Shown piece after piece: positions 9,901 to 21,900 of a DNA stretch of 64,000 nucleotides. The first letter of the stretch is position 1; every line of letters starts with the position of its first letter. The position numbers and the translations under genes were made by a program. Below the pieces are notes generated by a model. The model was not told the origin of the DNA and made no database searches. It was given only the letters and a program-made list of their open reading frames with translations. Source of the DNA: Apricaphanius iberus (lineage: Eukaryota > Chordata > Actinopteri > Cyprinodontiformes > Aphaniidae); contig JAPXFQ010002467.1 in NCBI GenBank assembly GCA_028564705.1, forward strand, positions 1,054,001 to 1,118,000, read 5' to 3'.

Positions 9901-12629
9901 CCTCTGCTTCAGTTTAACACCACACAATCCATCACCGTCAGAAACGGCAACAAGATGGAAATAAAAGTCTGTGTCGGGTGGATACCAAAGTTGATGCCGA
10001 TATATCCTGACCGATATTCATATAATCGGACTGAGCTGGAGCTCCTTTTAAAGAAAAACCAGCAAACATTCTTCGAGGGAAAGCTGGAAGAGACATACAG
10101 CCTTGAGGAGTGTTTCCCCAACCCTAGTCATTAAGGCACACTGCTCTGCATGTTTTACATGTTTCCCTGCTTTAACACCCCCTACTTCAGATGACTGCGG
10201 CTCAGCAAAGGTCATCGATTGAAATCCGGCGCGCCGAAGCAGGAAAACATCTAAAAAACAAGCAGAATAGTTTGACTTGAGGAGAGCAGGGTTAATAAAA
10301 CAAACAAAATGAATATAAAATATAAAACAGCACTGCTCTAACAGATGTGCAGCTGAAATAACAGAAGGGTGGTTCTGTAATGACTCATCCCAATAAAAAT
10401 ACACAGCAGTTTGTGGTTGTAATGTGACAATAAATGGGAAGGTTCAAGAGCTATAAAGTCGAGAATTAAACAAGAAGTGTTTTTATAGGTTGGATCGCAG
10501 CTTCATAAATGCTTTTTTTATTTAATTTATATAAGCTAAAAAAAAAATGAAACTGATTTGAAATCACACCTGTTTTCTTCATGGATTGTGATGCTTAGTT
10601 TTTAGTGAAATGTCTGTTAAGACATATTTGAGAGACAGCTTGCGAAGCAGCAGACAGGAAATTACAAAAAGCAACCAACCAAGAGGAACCACAGAATGAG
10701 TCCCTGGAAAACAGAGACAACACACGCCTTGGTTGCAAACGCTCCTCTTAAGCAACAAAGTAAATAGTGGAATGCAACCTTTTTTTTTTAAGAATATAAA
10801 ATATACATAGAACATAGGTGAATACCAGGGGTAAGAACTATACAATTACAGACTTATAGCAAATTAGAGGTACAAAATTACATATTCAGGTTCACTTTAT
10901 CCAAAATATTGTTCGTTTTAATCCCTTTTGGTTTGTCAAGGTCCTTTATTTTAAAACAAAAGTATTGTTCAAGTTCTTTGCCGAAGTGATTAATGCTTCG
11001 TTTGGAGTCTGTCCATCGTGCTTTATGAATATGGAATTTTCCCAAAAGAAAAAGAAGCTGAATGAAATACGTAATGTCCTCGTCTTTATCCTCAAAGCAA
11101 AATAGAACATCTTTTTTTCCGTTAGCTGCACTGCTTGTCCAGATATTTGTTCAAGGAAATGTTGTACATTCATCCAAAAAGTCTTAGAATATATGCATTT
11201 ATAAAATAAATGGCAAATGGCCTCCAAGTCGTGTTTACAAACCATACATGAATAATCAATATTTAGGCTAAATCTCTTAAGTGTTTTTTTTTGTTTTTTT
11301 TTTGTTGGGTAGACATTATGTAAAATTTTGAATGTAACTTCTTTAATCTTATTATTTAAAAGCAGAATTTTCCTACATTTAACCAAATTAGTTTCCAGTT
11401 TAGATGTCCAAACAAAGACCAAATCTAAATCTTCCAGAAGGCAGTGTTGTTTTCTGCATTATTGATCCGATTAGTTTATTAGAGCATTTATTTTTGGTCA
11501 CATTTATTCCTCCGATCATTATATTGCTGGGATGAGGTTCATTGTCTAAAGTAAGACTGTTGCCACCTCGGAACAGCACTAGGCACTTATAATCCCTAGG
11601 AGTTAGTGGAATGCAACCATTGATATACTCTGCTCCAGTAAAGATAAACCATCTGCATGTAAAAAAAACAAAAAAAACAGGATTTCTGCAAACTGTAACA
11701 ACTAAAAAAAACGCTGACTGATGTCCTCCCTGCAGAAATGATTCAAACTCTGTGTGTGTGTGGAGGGGGGGGGGGGGGGGGGCAAAAAAAAAAAACAAGG
11801 CAGCAACTTTCCCAGTTTTTCTCCTGAACTATGACTACGAGAAAACATCCGGGTTCTGACCATGTGACCACAACGTCCTCACATGACAGGAGGAAGCGTG
11901 CGCCAGCTTTACAATCCTCTCCTGCAAACTCAATTTTACCTCCAAACTAATATGCAAATAACCTCTTTATTTTATAAAAATAATTAAAAAGGGGAAAGAA
12001 AGAAACACCAGCCAGCCAAACCACAGGCTGTTGATCCTCTGCATGCTAACTTTACCCACGCATGGCCTGGCAGGCTGCACACCCTAAAAATCTAAATCAG
12101 GTTTGCTGTAAAAAAAAAAGAAATCCCATTAGATAATAGGAGTGGTTGTGATTACTTTATACGAGGAGAAAAAGAAGAAAAAAGGCCGCACATCGGTAAC
12201 CAAATGGGCAGTTTAGCACGAATTGTTTCGCAGAGCAAATCACGGGTAAGGTGCAACTTTTAGTCGCCTTTAACTTCATGCCACTTTGAAGGGATTTGGG
12301 AGAGATTTCCTGCACCGAACAGGCCATAACGACATTACCGGGTGTTCAATATGATCACAGGGTGATCTGTGTGGATGATAAGAATGTTTCCAGAAGAACT
12401 TGAGTTGAATCTCTGTCAGCAACAGCACCAACTTTTCATGGTGGTTACCTCCCCTGTTGCTAGCCTCGTCGCTAGGAGCGTCAGCTCCAAGGAAACATAC
12501 CGCGCTCGAGAAGATTTCCTCCCCGTCGTCCTCGTCGCTGTCCCGGCCTCTGACTTCTTCAGAATCCAGAGCATCTTGGTCCTCGGAATCTGGGAACGGA
12601 GGAGGACTACGCTCTGAGCTGGTCGCCAT
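959..12629 (-). CDS. snx1: Sorting nexin 1, exons 1-9 (N-terminal tail and PX domain; C-terminus off the window)
   Basis: SNX1 is a PX-BAR protein that binds endosomal phosphoinositides and forms tubules that carry cargo to the Golgi and cell surface (ESCPE-1/retromer-associated coat). Exons, in transcript order: 12629-12501, 8111-7307, 7217-7081, 5560-5494, 5360-5317, 2047-1906, 1478-1400, 1295-1220, 1072-959. All have AG/GT borders and compatible phases, giving 531 codons before the edge. Residues 1-357 are an acidic, disordered tail with VELSLDS as in SNX1. The PX domain spans about 365-490: [12 protein letters not shown] at 380, the phosphoinositide-binding KRRFSDF at 408, PPPPEK near 435, [12 protein letters not shown] near 447. 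Residues 494-531 ([14 protein letters not shown]...[10 protein letters not shown]) are the linker helix before the BAR domain. Details such as EKLSEKH and LPRAVGTQ favour SNX1 over SNX2. The start ATG is the first codon of the acidic tail. The tail is longer than the mammalian one. The BAR exons are not in the window. Confidence 0.93.
2149..3012 (+). mobile_element. hAT-type transposon remnant with BED zinc-finger fragment
   Basis: The ends are inverted repeats: AGGGGTGCTCCGAT on the left, and on the right the reverse complement of TAGCAATGCTCCGATC. Inside, across a frameshift at 2381-2560, the plus strand resembles the BED zinc-finger start of hAT transposases: [10 protein letters not shown], then [10 protein letters not shown] in another frame, then [17 protein letters not shown] with the C..C..H..H spacing. 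It lies in snx1 intron 5 and is not functional. Confidence 0.6.
3464..4630. mobile_element. Non-autonomous DNA transposon with TATCGAT-rich inverted ends, copy 1
   Basis: The left end (about 3464-3510) and right end (about 4560-4630) carry related inverted sequence rich in TATCGAT, ending in TATCGTCCAGCCCTAG. The part at 3470-4030 is the reverse complement of sequence at 26345-26875, so this is a dispersed family. It lies in snx1 intron 5. Confidence 0.55.
5618..7045 (-). mobile_element. L2-like LINE, 5'-truncated, reverse-transcriptase fragment
   Basis: Minus-strand frames between about 7040 and 6430 show reverse-transcriptase blocks in order: [59 protein letters not shown] and the catalytic YADDTQLYI. 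Frames change between blocks, so the enzyme is dead. The 3' part (6150-5930) is a degraded C-terminal region. The 3' end near 5620-5690 is the ATATAGCAC...AAGTGCTTTACAT type of tail shared by fish L2/CR1-like LINEs. The element nearly fills snx1 intron 3, in the same orientation as the gene. Confidence 0.78.
7307..8111 (-). CDS. snx1: snx1 exon 2: long acidic disordered tail with repeated DLL and DLF/DIF motifs
   Basis: This 805-bp exon encodes residues 44-311 of SNX1, followed by a split codon. It begins after CAG at 8112 and ends at a GTGGGG donor. The product is acidic and low in complexity, rich in Ser, Ala, Asp and Glu. DLL occurs at residues 63, 110, 139 and 187 (three followed by G or GD). 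DLF or DIF occurs at 209, 217, 242, 275 and 308, usually in an acidic context, for example EEDSDLFAG and GSDIFTGA. Acidic-Asp-Leu-Phe motifs in the tails of mammalian SNX1/SNX2 bind the FERM domain of SNX27; DLL motifs resemble clathrin/adaptor ligands. The extra copies are what I see; their binding roles are inferred. A 239-codon open frame on the opposite strand is a compositional shadow. Confidence 0.88.
8548..8876. mobile_element. hAT-like MITE of the GGGATGCAACGATACC family, copy 1
   Basis: The ends read GAGATGCAACGAC on the left and GGTGCATCCAT on the right. The interior holds GATACCGATGCTTGGATCTGAGTA, here broken into words shared with the other copies (GATCTGAGTA, AAATGCAATGAGTCTGAA). 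It lies in snx1 intron 1. Confidence 0.55.
9015..9390. repeat. MITE-like element with GGGATGG...ACATCCCT ends
   Basis: The left end is ATAGGGATGGTATTGG and the right end, reverse complemented, is CAGGGATGTTCGGTATCAG. No coding potential is seen. It lies in snx1 intron 1 immediately before the next MITE copy. Confidence 0.4.
9424..9778. mobile_element. hAT-like MITE, GGGATGCAACGATACC family, copy 2
   Basis: It begins TAGGGACGCACCG and ends GTTGCATCCCTA. Words such as ACTCAGATCCAAGTATTGG and AACAAGCAGAGAAGAAAATA are shared with the copies at 29365, 52070 and 55856. Confidence 0.6.
10101..10265. repeat. MITE of the CACTGC..GCATGTTTTA family, copy 1
   Basis: A roughly 165-bp element with inverted arms: GGCACACTGCTCTGCATG on the left and a degraded counterpart (AGGAAAACATCTAAAAAACA) on the right. 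Related copies lie at 16073-16235 and 56362-56512. Confidence 0.5.
10780..11603 (-). mobile_element. L1-like LINE, 5'-truncated, with 15-bp target-site duplications
   Basis: The minus strand from 11422 to 10946 encodes the C-terminal part of an L1-type ORF2. It includes [12 protein letters not shown] and a zinc-knuckle-like segment [19 protein letters not shown] poly(T) run at 10780-10789 is the poly(A) tail of the minus-oriented copy. The identical 15-mer TAGTGGAATGCAACC occurs at 10765-10779 and 11604-11618, flanking the element exactly as a retroposition target-site duplication should. It sits in snx1 intron 1. Confidence 0.8.
11765..11782. repeat. G18 homopolymer
   Basis: Eighteen consecutive G bases are followed after one C by an A-rich tract. 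The length is probably polymorphic or subject to sequencing error. Confidence 0.8.
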
Positions 12630-12990
12630 TTTATCTTTTCTTTTCTTTTCTTTCCCCTCCTCTAAGCAAACACTGAAGCAGAGGTAAATTCACCTCCTTT
12701 GCTCGTTTGTGTGTCGCCGTCAGTTAGCCGAGTTAACGCCGAGGCCAAAGCACCGTCACACCGCCCGCTGTGCTTCCAGTTCAGCAGCCCAGCTGTCTGT
12801 CGCTGCGTCTCAGGACGTGTGAAACCGCCGCTGCCTTTTTACTTCCTGGTTCTCCTCCTGCTCCTCCTCCCCAGCAGGCTAGCATCGGTGTTAGCCAGCT
12901 GCTACGTTCAGGTGTCATGGGACCCGCACGCAGCTAAAGTTAACTACTCCAGCCACGCAGAGACCGTAGTCTGTCCGTCAGGGGAGGAGA
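12630..12990. promoter_or_regulatory. Probable bidirectional promoter of snx1 and the SV2-like gene
   Basis: Only 361 bp separate the two divergent start codons (snx1 ATG at 12629-12627 on the minus strand, SV2-like ATG at 12991 on the plus strand). The interval is richer in G+C and CpG than its surroundings, as CpG-type promoters are. It must hold the 5'UTR, or part of it, of at least one gene. I see no convincing TATA box. The role is inferred from geometry. Confidence 0.6.
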
Positions 12991-15900
12991 ATGTCGGGGA
13001 GCGTTAATGGCGGAGACAAAGAGGCGCTAAGGCCGCTTCTTCCCAGCGGAGATCAGCTGGACTCGGATGAAGGTAGAAAACAAAAAGAGGCTCCATCAGC
13101 TTTACGGACTGACAAAAAAGATAAAGAAGCCCTTCACTAACATTTTAGGAAAGAAAAAGTACTTTCTAAATGCGTAACATCTGCAGAAAAGTGAGGATCT
13201 TGATGGCTGTTATGCTACGCACAGAGGCGTCCCCAAGAAATTTTTGATTGGGGTGACCAGATTGGGGAGGTGTTATAAAATCTGTTAAAAATGTTGTTTT
13301 TATATATTTGAAGAGCTCTTTTCCAAAACGAGATAACGCCATAAAAAAAGAGTTTGCCATGTCATTTTGCTGTGTATTGAACCTACTCACTGCTCCATCA
13401 AAGTTTCTTTCCAAATCGCTATATTTCCTTGTTAAAATGTAGGTATAAGATGCGTTTTTGTTGTTGTTTTTTTTACAAACCGCCATGAGCGCCGAACCTA
13501 TTTTTAGTCTAAACGCGATAAATCCTCTCAACTAATCAGAATTCAGCGAACGTTTTATGCCATGTTTCCATTGAGTGTTAAAGCAAGGCACGCGGTGGGT
13601 TGACCTGAAATCTGAGGTACTTCTCAAGCAGACCCCTGTTAAGGCTGAAAAAAAAATGTGCTGGCACTACTAGGAGCAAAAGGTGTGTCTGATACTGTGT
13701 CTGATCTTCCACATTTTCTCAGGAGAGTCCCGAATTTCAGTTCTCCTCCCGAAAATCTGCCAGAGCCAACATTCTCCCGAATTTCTCCCGATATCTGACG
13801 GCGTCCCATTTCACGTACGCTCCCCGTTTCTTATGTGAGAGGGATGGAGAATAAAATCTGTTACATTTTTATTTTGCCAAGGAAGGTGCTATGAGGTACA
13901 GTTTCCTTCCGTTTCAGTCATGAAAATGCATCACCTGTTGGTGAAATTGGCCGTTTTGAATCCAAAATAGGTAAACTACGTGATATTCGTATGTCTGATG
14001 AGGGAAACGATCAGCTGTAATTAGTGACGCAAAAGCGAGCCACAAGTCTTCAGAACAGTCTTTATGTGACTGACGAAAAGCCGTAGTTTCAGTTACTTTT
14101 TAAATCTTCTGAGATATTTAGGATTAAAAACTGTTTGGAAACGACCTCAAGTCTAGTTTCCTTTCCTTTCGGATGCCCGATGGTAACTTCAGAAGTGTAT
14201 CAAGGCTTTTTCTTCCAACTCCACAAACTCAATGCTGCGCTGCTACCAAAGTAAGAAAAAATACTTCTCCTTACACAGAGACTCCTATGAGTTTTTGGAA
14301 TGATTAATATTCGACTTTTCCTGCTGCTGAGCAGGGGCGTGTCCAGGAGGTTAAAAAAGAGGGGCTAAAAGGGGGCCAGGGTGGGACTGGGACTGTAACA
14401 TCATGGCCCTTTTTAATGTCTCCCTAATTCTGAGGTCTCAAGGTTGGTAACAATGCTGATAATGCTGGGATGAGTGATGAATAGTGATCCATTCTAGTGG
14501 ATCTCTCTCTCTCTGGAAATGGATGGATTGAATTTATCATCAACAATATTGTTGTTTGATTTAATAATCACTGTTCAACACGTTCTAACTGAGGCAAAAA
14601 ATTTTTTTTTACCAGGATAAATTGAATATTCACAACATGTGTGGGTCTAGGTAAAAAATAAAATTTTCCTGAAAACTATCGAAATGGATTTGTTGCGTTT
14701 TGGAAAAGAGCTCTTCATATGAGTGTATTGGGCCTTTATATTTATGTCTTTATTGAAGAGGATAACTGTAACTGTGTCTACGTTTACATGCAGCCGATAT
14801 TCGGGTTACGATCGGGTTCAGGTCACTGTTCAGGTTTCTGAAGCATTCGGAATAACCCGTTTACAAGCAGAGAAAGTTACTCTACTCAAAAGACCCAAGT
14901 TTACTCGCGAATTGAACATATACAGAACACAATGCAATATTCATTTTGATGGAGTTATGCAGATCCACATTTACACAACCTAATATTCAGGTTAGAAAAG
15001 GGCTACCCCAGGGGTAATATTCAGGGGGGGGTTCCGGTGTTTACATGATCGGGTTATTGCTAATATTCCAGTTTTGAACTGGCTGCATGTAGACATGTCA
15101 GTTTTGTATGAACTGAATAAGAGTTTCATGAATCAGTTGGCAGGTGTTGCTTTCCGTAAGTCAGTGTAAAAAGTAGATAAAAATGCGGCTTTACTGATTT
15201 ACAGGTGAAGTGATTTTTGACAGGAGGTCATCGGGCCTCACAGATGAAGCCGGAGGAAGCGCAACAAAAAGACTCACTTATGAAGAGGCGGTGGAAGAAG
15301 CAGGTAATCTTAGTTGTTTTAAACAAACACATATTAATGAGATGGTAGTCGTCTGTTCTAATACAGACATTCCTGCTGACTGCATCCTTTTTGAACCAGT
15401 AAAGCCTTTCGTAGCTTCTTTATGAGCCTTTATTGGCGAACACCCCTCTCAATTCGCCCCGGTTTTGTTCTCAGGTTTTGGTTCATTCCAGTGGCTCCTG
15501 CTGGTGACGTGCGGCTGGGCCAACGCCAGCGACGCCGTGGAGATCCTCTGCGTGTCCTTTCTCCTGCCGACGGCGCGCTGCGACCTGCAGCTGAGCTCCT
15601 CCGACATGGGGCTGCTCACCGCCAGCATTTTCCTCGGTGAAACATGGAAGAAATTGAGGTTTATTTAGCAGTCTGAACAGCTGCCTCAGCCGCTATTTTA
15701 TAACAAGCGGCGTTCTGAAGATCTCGCTATACAAACAGACCAAAGAGCTGTCTGAGATCTGCTGGGGCTTTTTCACGGTTAATTTATTGATTCATTATTT
15801 GAATTGTGCAACAAAGGTTGCAAAACACACAATGCTCTTTTTTTTTTCTAAACCTCTCCTCTGGTTTGAACGTTGACCTTCATTAACTTCCAGCTGCTGC

Positions 15901-18900
15901 TCACAGTAAAGATGTTTTGTAACTAATTCAAGTTTTCATGAGAAACTAAACCAAATTTATTTATTTTATTTATTTATTATTAATCCATTTTATTTTTTTG
16001 TTGGAAATGTTAAGGTCAAAACACAGACCTTCACCCCCCCAAAAATGGTATTGGTAGAAATAAATTACTTGAGTGTTTCTCAACCCTGGTCCTTGCATGT
16101 TTTAGATGTTTTCCTGATTTAACTTTACAGATTCAGAAGATTGCAGTTTATTAAGTTCCTGTTCATCAGCCATCAATCGAGGCCAGTTTTGTTGAGGCAG
16201 AGAAATATCTAAAACATACAGAGCAGTGCGCCTTAAAGGAGAAATAATGGAGAAATAATGCCCAACGCTTCCAGAATCTTTTCTCACGCTGACCACTCAC
16301 ATTGTGACTGTTACCATTTTGTGTAAAAGTTACAGACATGGCTGCTGCAGTAGTTCAGCCATACAAAAAAAGTAGTTAAATTATACAAAAAATAATAATA
16401 ATTCAACCATAAACAAAGTGGTTCAAGTATACAAAAAAAAATTCAACCATAAAAATAATAATAATTCAGCCATAAAAATAGTAGTTCAACCATAAAAAAG
16501 TAATAATTCAACCATACAAAATACTAAATAATTTAACCACAAAAAAAGTAGTTCAACCATCAAAAAAAATATAATTCAACCATACAAATAAAAATAATAA
16601 TTCAACCATTCAAAAAAAAATAATTCCACCATACAAAAAAAGTAGTTCAACCATACAAAATAATAAATAATTCAACCATAAAAAAAGTTGTTCAACCATT
16701 AAAAAAAAAATTATTCAGCAATACAAAAAAACCACACGTTTGAACCAGAATCTGCTCCCGTAGAATCCTGAGAACCCGATATTCAGAGAATTCAGCAAGA
16801 TACTTCTGAATGGTTATTGAAGAAATTACTTAAAGTTAAAAGAATATATTTAACTGCTTACCTGGAACTCCGATATCTTCCTGAGACGCCGACTCTAAAG
16901 CCTTCCAGCTCGATCTCGCTGACTCCAGCTCTCTAGCACTGCGGAGACCCCGCTCTTCTAGCTCCATTCAGCTGCATGTCCTCAGTCTTCCCCCAGGTTT
17001 TAGTAGCACAGATCGGCAGCTCGTCTCCCATCTTTCGCCTGGAGATTAAGTAGCCCTGTGAGGCGACACGTCCTCAGTCTTCCCCGTCCTTACTGCCAGC
17101 ATCTTATCTTAAAAAATAAAGCCAACCTATGCCGCTCTTCTGCGGCAGATCTCTTGTCTTCTTCCCGGTTCTCAGCATTTCAGTTTGGCGGCAGATCTTC
17201 CCCGGCCGTACCGCCAGCATCTTAACGTAAAAAAATTAATTCAACCCATGCTGCTCTTCTGTCCTCTTTTACTGGGACCTGATGAAGTATTTGGAGCTCT
17301 TTTGACCAGCCAAAAACGGAAAATTTTGCGTGGAGCTTCAACATGGTGTTTCCCAATATGATTGGTAACCGTTTACTGCTGTACCTGGTGGGTGGAGGAA
17401 GGGCTCTGAGGAGGTGTGGATATTCCACTATTCCGGTTTGTGACACGGAAAGCCGGACAGATTTTGAAAAGCTCAATCAGAGACTCAATGCAGGATAAAT
17501 TAAGAAAACCCTATCTCACTCAAAACAACATGCATGTTTGTTTGTTTTTTCAGATTTGTATGCATGTATATTCACCAGAGACACAGGACAGGGATGGGAA
17601 ACGTTAAATTCAGCAATAAAACATAGTATTAGGAGAGGAAAAAGAAAATATTAACCCTCTACTGATGGGGATGATTATGAGACCTGATTATAGATGGCTT
17701 GTGTAACGTATTCTATTACTGTACATAAAGCATTTTCCTCATGCAAGATTCATTGAAAGTTTTCAATTGGTAAAAACTTCAGCATCAAAAATATTTAGCT
17801 TTATATTAAAGAAAAATCTGAAAAAATGGTTCTGATTACTTTTAGAAAGTTGGGCTCAGATCTAAATTGAGGAGATTAAAGCCAGCACATCATCAGGACT
17901 GAATTGAGTAGTTTTATAATTATATTTAAGTATTTTATGTGTAGGTACCCAACATTTGTACATTTTAAAGAGTTCTAAGACCAGCAAACACTGTTTTATA
18001 TCTTTCTGTTCTTCATGAACATTTGGGCAAAGCAAAAGCAACCCTAACATGTGGATGTCGAATGTTTAACGAGCTGTTTTACTGTGATACGCCGCTTCAG
18101 ACTGTAGTGGAAGTCTGAGCATGACACTACATAATTTAGAAGTGTATTTCCATGGTTATTTAAGAGCCATGCTTTTGAAAGTTACAGTAACATAAATTAC
18201 CGCTTCAACTCATACTTTTTTGTACAATTAATTCCTTTCATTTTAGGAAAATATCTCACATCGTATCAAATTTGCCTGAAAAATCTATGGACTATGAAAC
18301 CCTCTGAATATGAGCGGAGTCCCAAATCAATTGTAACCAGCTCCTTTTAAACTGGACAGAAATGTTGAAATTAACTTATTTTATTTTTATTTCATAAAAA
18401 AGAAATAAAATTGTAAACTAGTAGCAACAAGTAGACCTGTTGCAGATTTTGAATTGTCTTGTCGTGAGGTTTTTTTTCTTTTCTGTCTGTAGGAATGATG
18501 TTTGGTGGCTACGTGTGGGGGTACCTCGCTGACCAGAGGGGGCGCCGTAAGGTCTTGGTGGTGTCGCTGACTGTGAACGGGCTGTTTGGAGGTCTGGCCA
18601 GCTTGGCTCCGTGGTTCTGGCTCTTCCTGCTGCTGCGGTTCATCAGCGGCGTCGGGTGAGCATCAGACAAACTGACAAAAGCTGCGTTCTCACCGCCCCA
18701 TATGTCAGCGTCAGTTGCAGCAAGATTACACATAAAGTCTGTGGTCGAGTACGTCAGAGGTTCGGCAAAGTTGTGTACGTTGGCTCTGTCAACTTTACTT
18801 GCGTTTCATACGGCAACGTAGCAACGCAAGCAATGCTAGCTGAACTTCTGACAGATCCAACACAGGCAACCAATCAGAGCGTCTCAGTGTAGTGATGTCA

Positions 18901-21900
18901 CTATACACATATCTTGAATAAAGTGTGGGTCCAGTGAAAACATTTTCAACAAACAGCGATTTAAAAAATCTGAAATGACACTTACCGAAGACAGATGGAC
19001 AGGCGCTCCTAAGGAGGAACAGAAAACCTGTAGTTGATGTCCTGCTAGGAGATTTAAGCTCCGATGCGGCCCAGGAGCTCGTAAAATTAGGCGCGGGATA
19101 GACGGAAGTAGCACTGAAAGCGAACCTCATCCATAATGGTTAAACTCCCCAAACTCAGAACGCATCTGAAGAATGAGCGCTGATGCACCCAATGTCGACG
19201 TTGTCTAGCTTTATCTACCAAATAAAGCCAAGCCACTTTCTAGTTACGATCCGCCATAGTTCAGAACGTGCTGCCACAGAGGAAGCCCCGCCCACGCGCT
19301 CCTTTTTTGCTCAGAGGCAAGCTTTGGAAGCCAAAAAGTACATACGCCAAACTTCATCCGTTGAGTCCGTTGCCTGACGCAGAGAAACTGTTTTGTGCGA
19401 ACGCAGCAAAAGCCTGTTCTGGCCTATAAGCTTCTTCACAGAAACGCAGCGATCAGAGAATTCTGGGCGCCTACCGATCTCCATTGTGTTTTCGATCTTT
19501 GATCTTCCGATAATGATTCACCTCGATAATTTTATTTATTTATTTTTTCTTATTTGATGATAGAGTAAAAAAAATAAAAAAAATAGCTGATGTTGACTCT
19601 TTTCTTAGTCACAACTGCCACACCAGAAATCGCTCCACTAAGGTGCGTTCACCAATTGGATCTTTGAGTTCCCGATCCTCACAGATCACTATCTGGTGCG
19701 TCTCCAGGACTTTACGAAGGAGATTCTGGAAAATTCAGACCACAGAAATGGTTCTCCTGTTGTGCTCCGCAGCGTCGGCGGATCCATCCCCGTCATCTTC
19801 TCCTACTTCTCAGAGTTCATGCCCCGGCTGAGGAGAGGGGCCATGATCAGCGCCCTGGCCACCTTCTGGATGGCAGGAAACATCCTGGCTGCAGGTGGGA
19901 ACAACAAACTGAAAGGATTCAGAAGAAGTAAAAACAGTAGAAACATAAAATTCTGTGTATGTGTTTCTATCAAAGGAATCCCAGTAGATCTGCTGTGATT
20001 CCTTACATAGAAAAATTTTAACTGATTGGAATGTTTGTATAATTGTATTGAAATGACTTTTTTTGTGAAGACTTGAGATGATAATTGGCGCTATATAAAT
20101 AAACTGAATTGAAATTGGGTCAAAAACAGTTCTAGGAAAAATACTGGTTGAGAGTTTGGTGCATTTTTAGGTTGTATTTGTAAAAAAACATGGAATAAAT
20201 GGTTCAGAATAATAAAAAAAGTGCTTTATTCTTTTTTTTTTCTTCCTTTGCAGGTCTGGCCTGGTTAGTGATTCCCAGAACCTGGGCACATTTCTCACTG
20301 GGAGCTTTAGACTTCCAGAGCTGGAGGCTGTTTGTGGTTCTGTGCTCCGTTCCCAGCATCTCCTCCGCCGTCATCTTCAAGCTCCTCATGCCAGAGAGCC
20401 CAAAGTTCCTCATGGAGGTACTAGAAAGGGCAGATGAACACTTATCTGATGCTTTTCCTTAACAGAGGTTTCTCTGACACTTTTCTGACACTTGTCGTTC
20501 GCTTTTGTGGGGTGTTTTTTTTCCAGGCAGGTCAAGAGGGAGAGGCGATCCAGGTCTTCAGGCTGATGTTTGAGCTGAACATGAAGGGAACAGAAAAGGC
20601 TTTTCCGGTACGCAACATTCGACTTGTGCAGTTTCATGGCTTATATCTGCAAGCGAAAATTTCCCTCTGGTGTTGAACTTATTTTTTTGTGTGTTTTTTT
20701 TTTTTTAAGGTATTTGCTTTGCAGATAAACTCTCAGCAAAGAGGGGAAATCCAAGAGATCGGAGATCGGTATTCAAAGAGAAAACGTGTCTTAAGGGTGT
20801 TAAAAGAGGTAACATTCTAAAAAAATTCTAAAGAGTCCAACTTCTTGATGTTTCTTAGCTTTAGGTTTAGATTTTTTGTAAGAAAAAATGTCAGACTTAG
20901 TAATAAATAAAATTTTCATTCAAAAATCTTGAATCTCCATTTTCCAATTGGAAAACATTTAACCGGGATTTCATCTTTGTACTCTTTGTATCCTCTCACA
21001 TTTCCAACAACTAGAGTGTCTAATTAAGCTTAGACCAAATTTCCTGTTCCTGCTGAATAAAATCATCCGCAGCATGATACTGCCGCTACCATGTTCCACA
21101 GGGAAGATTATGCGTTCAGGGCGATTAACAGCGTTAGTTCTCAGCCACAGACAGCTGTTGTTCATCTGAGACTAAATCACTCGCTAAATCACTTTAACTA
21201 AATGTTAAAGTGGATTCTATTTTAATATAGTATTGACAGTGCCTTCTGAAGGAAATAACAGTGGATTTTAATTAGACAGAAATAAAGTAAAGGGGTCTGG
21301 ATATAAAGATTTTATTTGTTAAAAAACAAACTTGTTTTACCGTCTTTATAAGGAAGTAGTAATTTCGTATGTAAATGTCATAAAAAATCCCAATAAAGTA
21401 GACTCAAGTTGTTTTAACATGAACGTCGCCAGCATTGATACACACGATTAGCCCAGTGAATTTCTTGTTCACGTTATTTTTATTTTTTTTTGTTAACGAT
21501 ATCATATTAATTGAACTTGCAGGGCCTGCTTCCCATCAAACAGATGTTCAGTGGTTCGGTGAGAGCCAGGAGCATCGTCCTGCTCATCGTCTTCTACTGC
21601 ATCTCGTTTGGGTGAGCTCCCTTCTCCTCTCTGTCCCTGAGCTGCAGCCTTATAGAGGCGGAGGAGTTGTTTGCTGCAGCGGGCTGCTCTTCTCCAGCTA
21701 CAAACCAAGAGATAACGCTCTGAAGGCGTGTTATCGTCTGCAGCCAGATAACGGCGAACGCTGTGCTAAGACACGCTCCAAGGATCACACAGTTATCCAC
21801 AATGGCAGCCTTTCAGATTCTCCTTGGACAGAGTGCTGCCTCTCTAGCTAACGTGTCCTGCTTTGTTTAGTTACTACGGGCTGTGGATGTGGTTCCCTGA

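Noticed and set aside
12699..13007. Plus-strand open frame overlapping the SV2-like start codon in another frame
   Set aside because: It spans the promoter/5'UTR, and its product is compositional. The frame starting at 12991 continues into SV2-family exons and this one does not.
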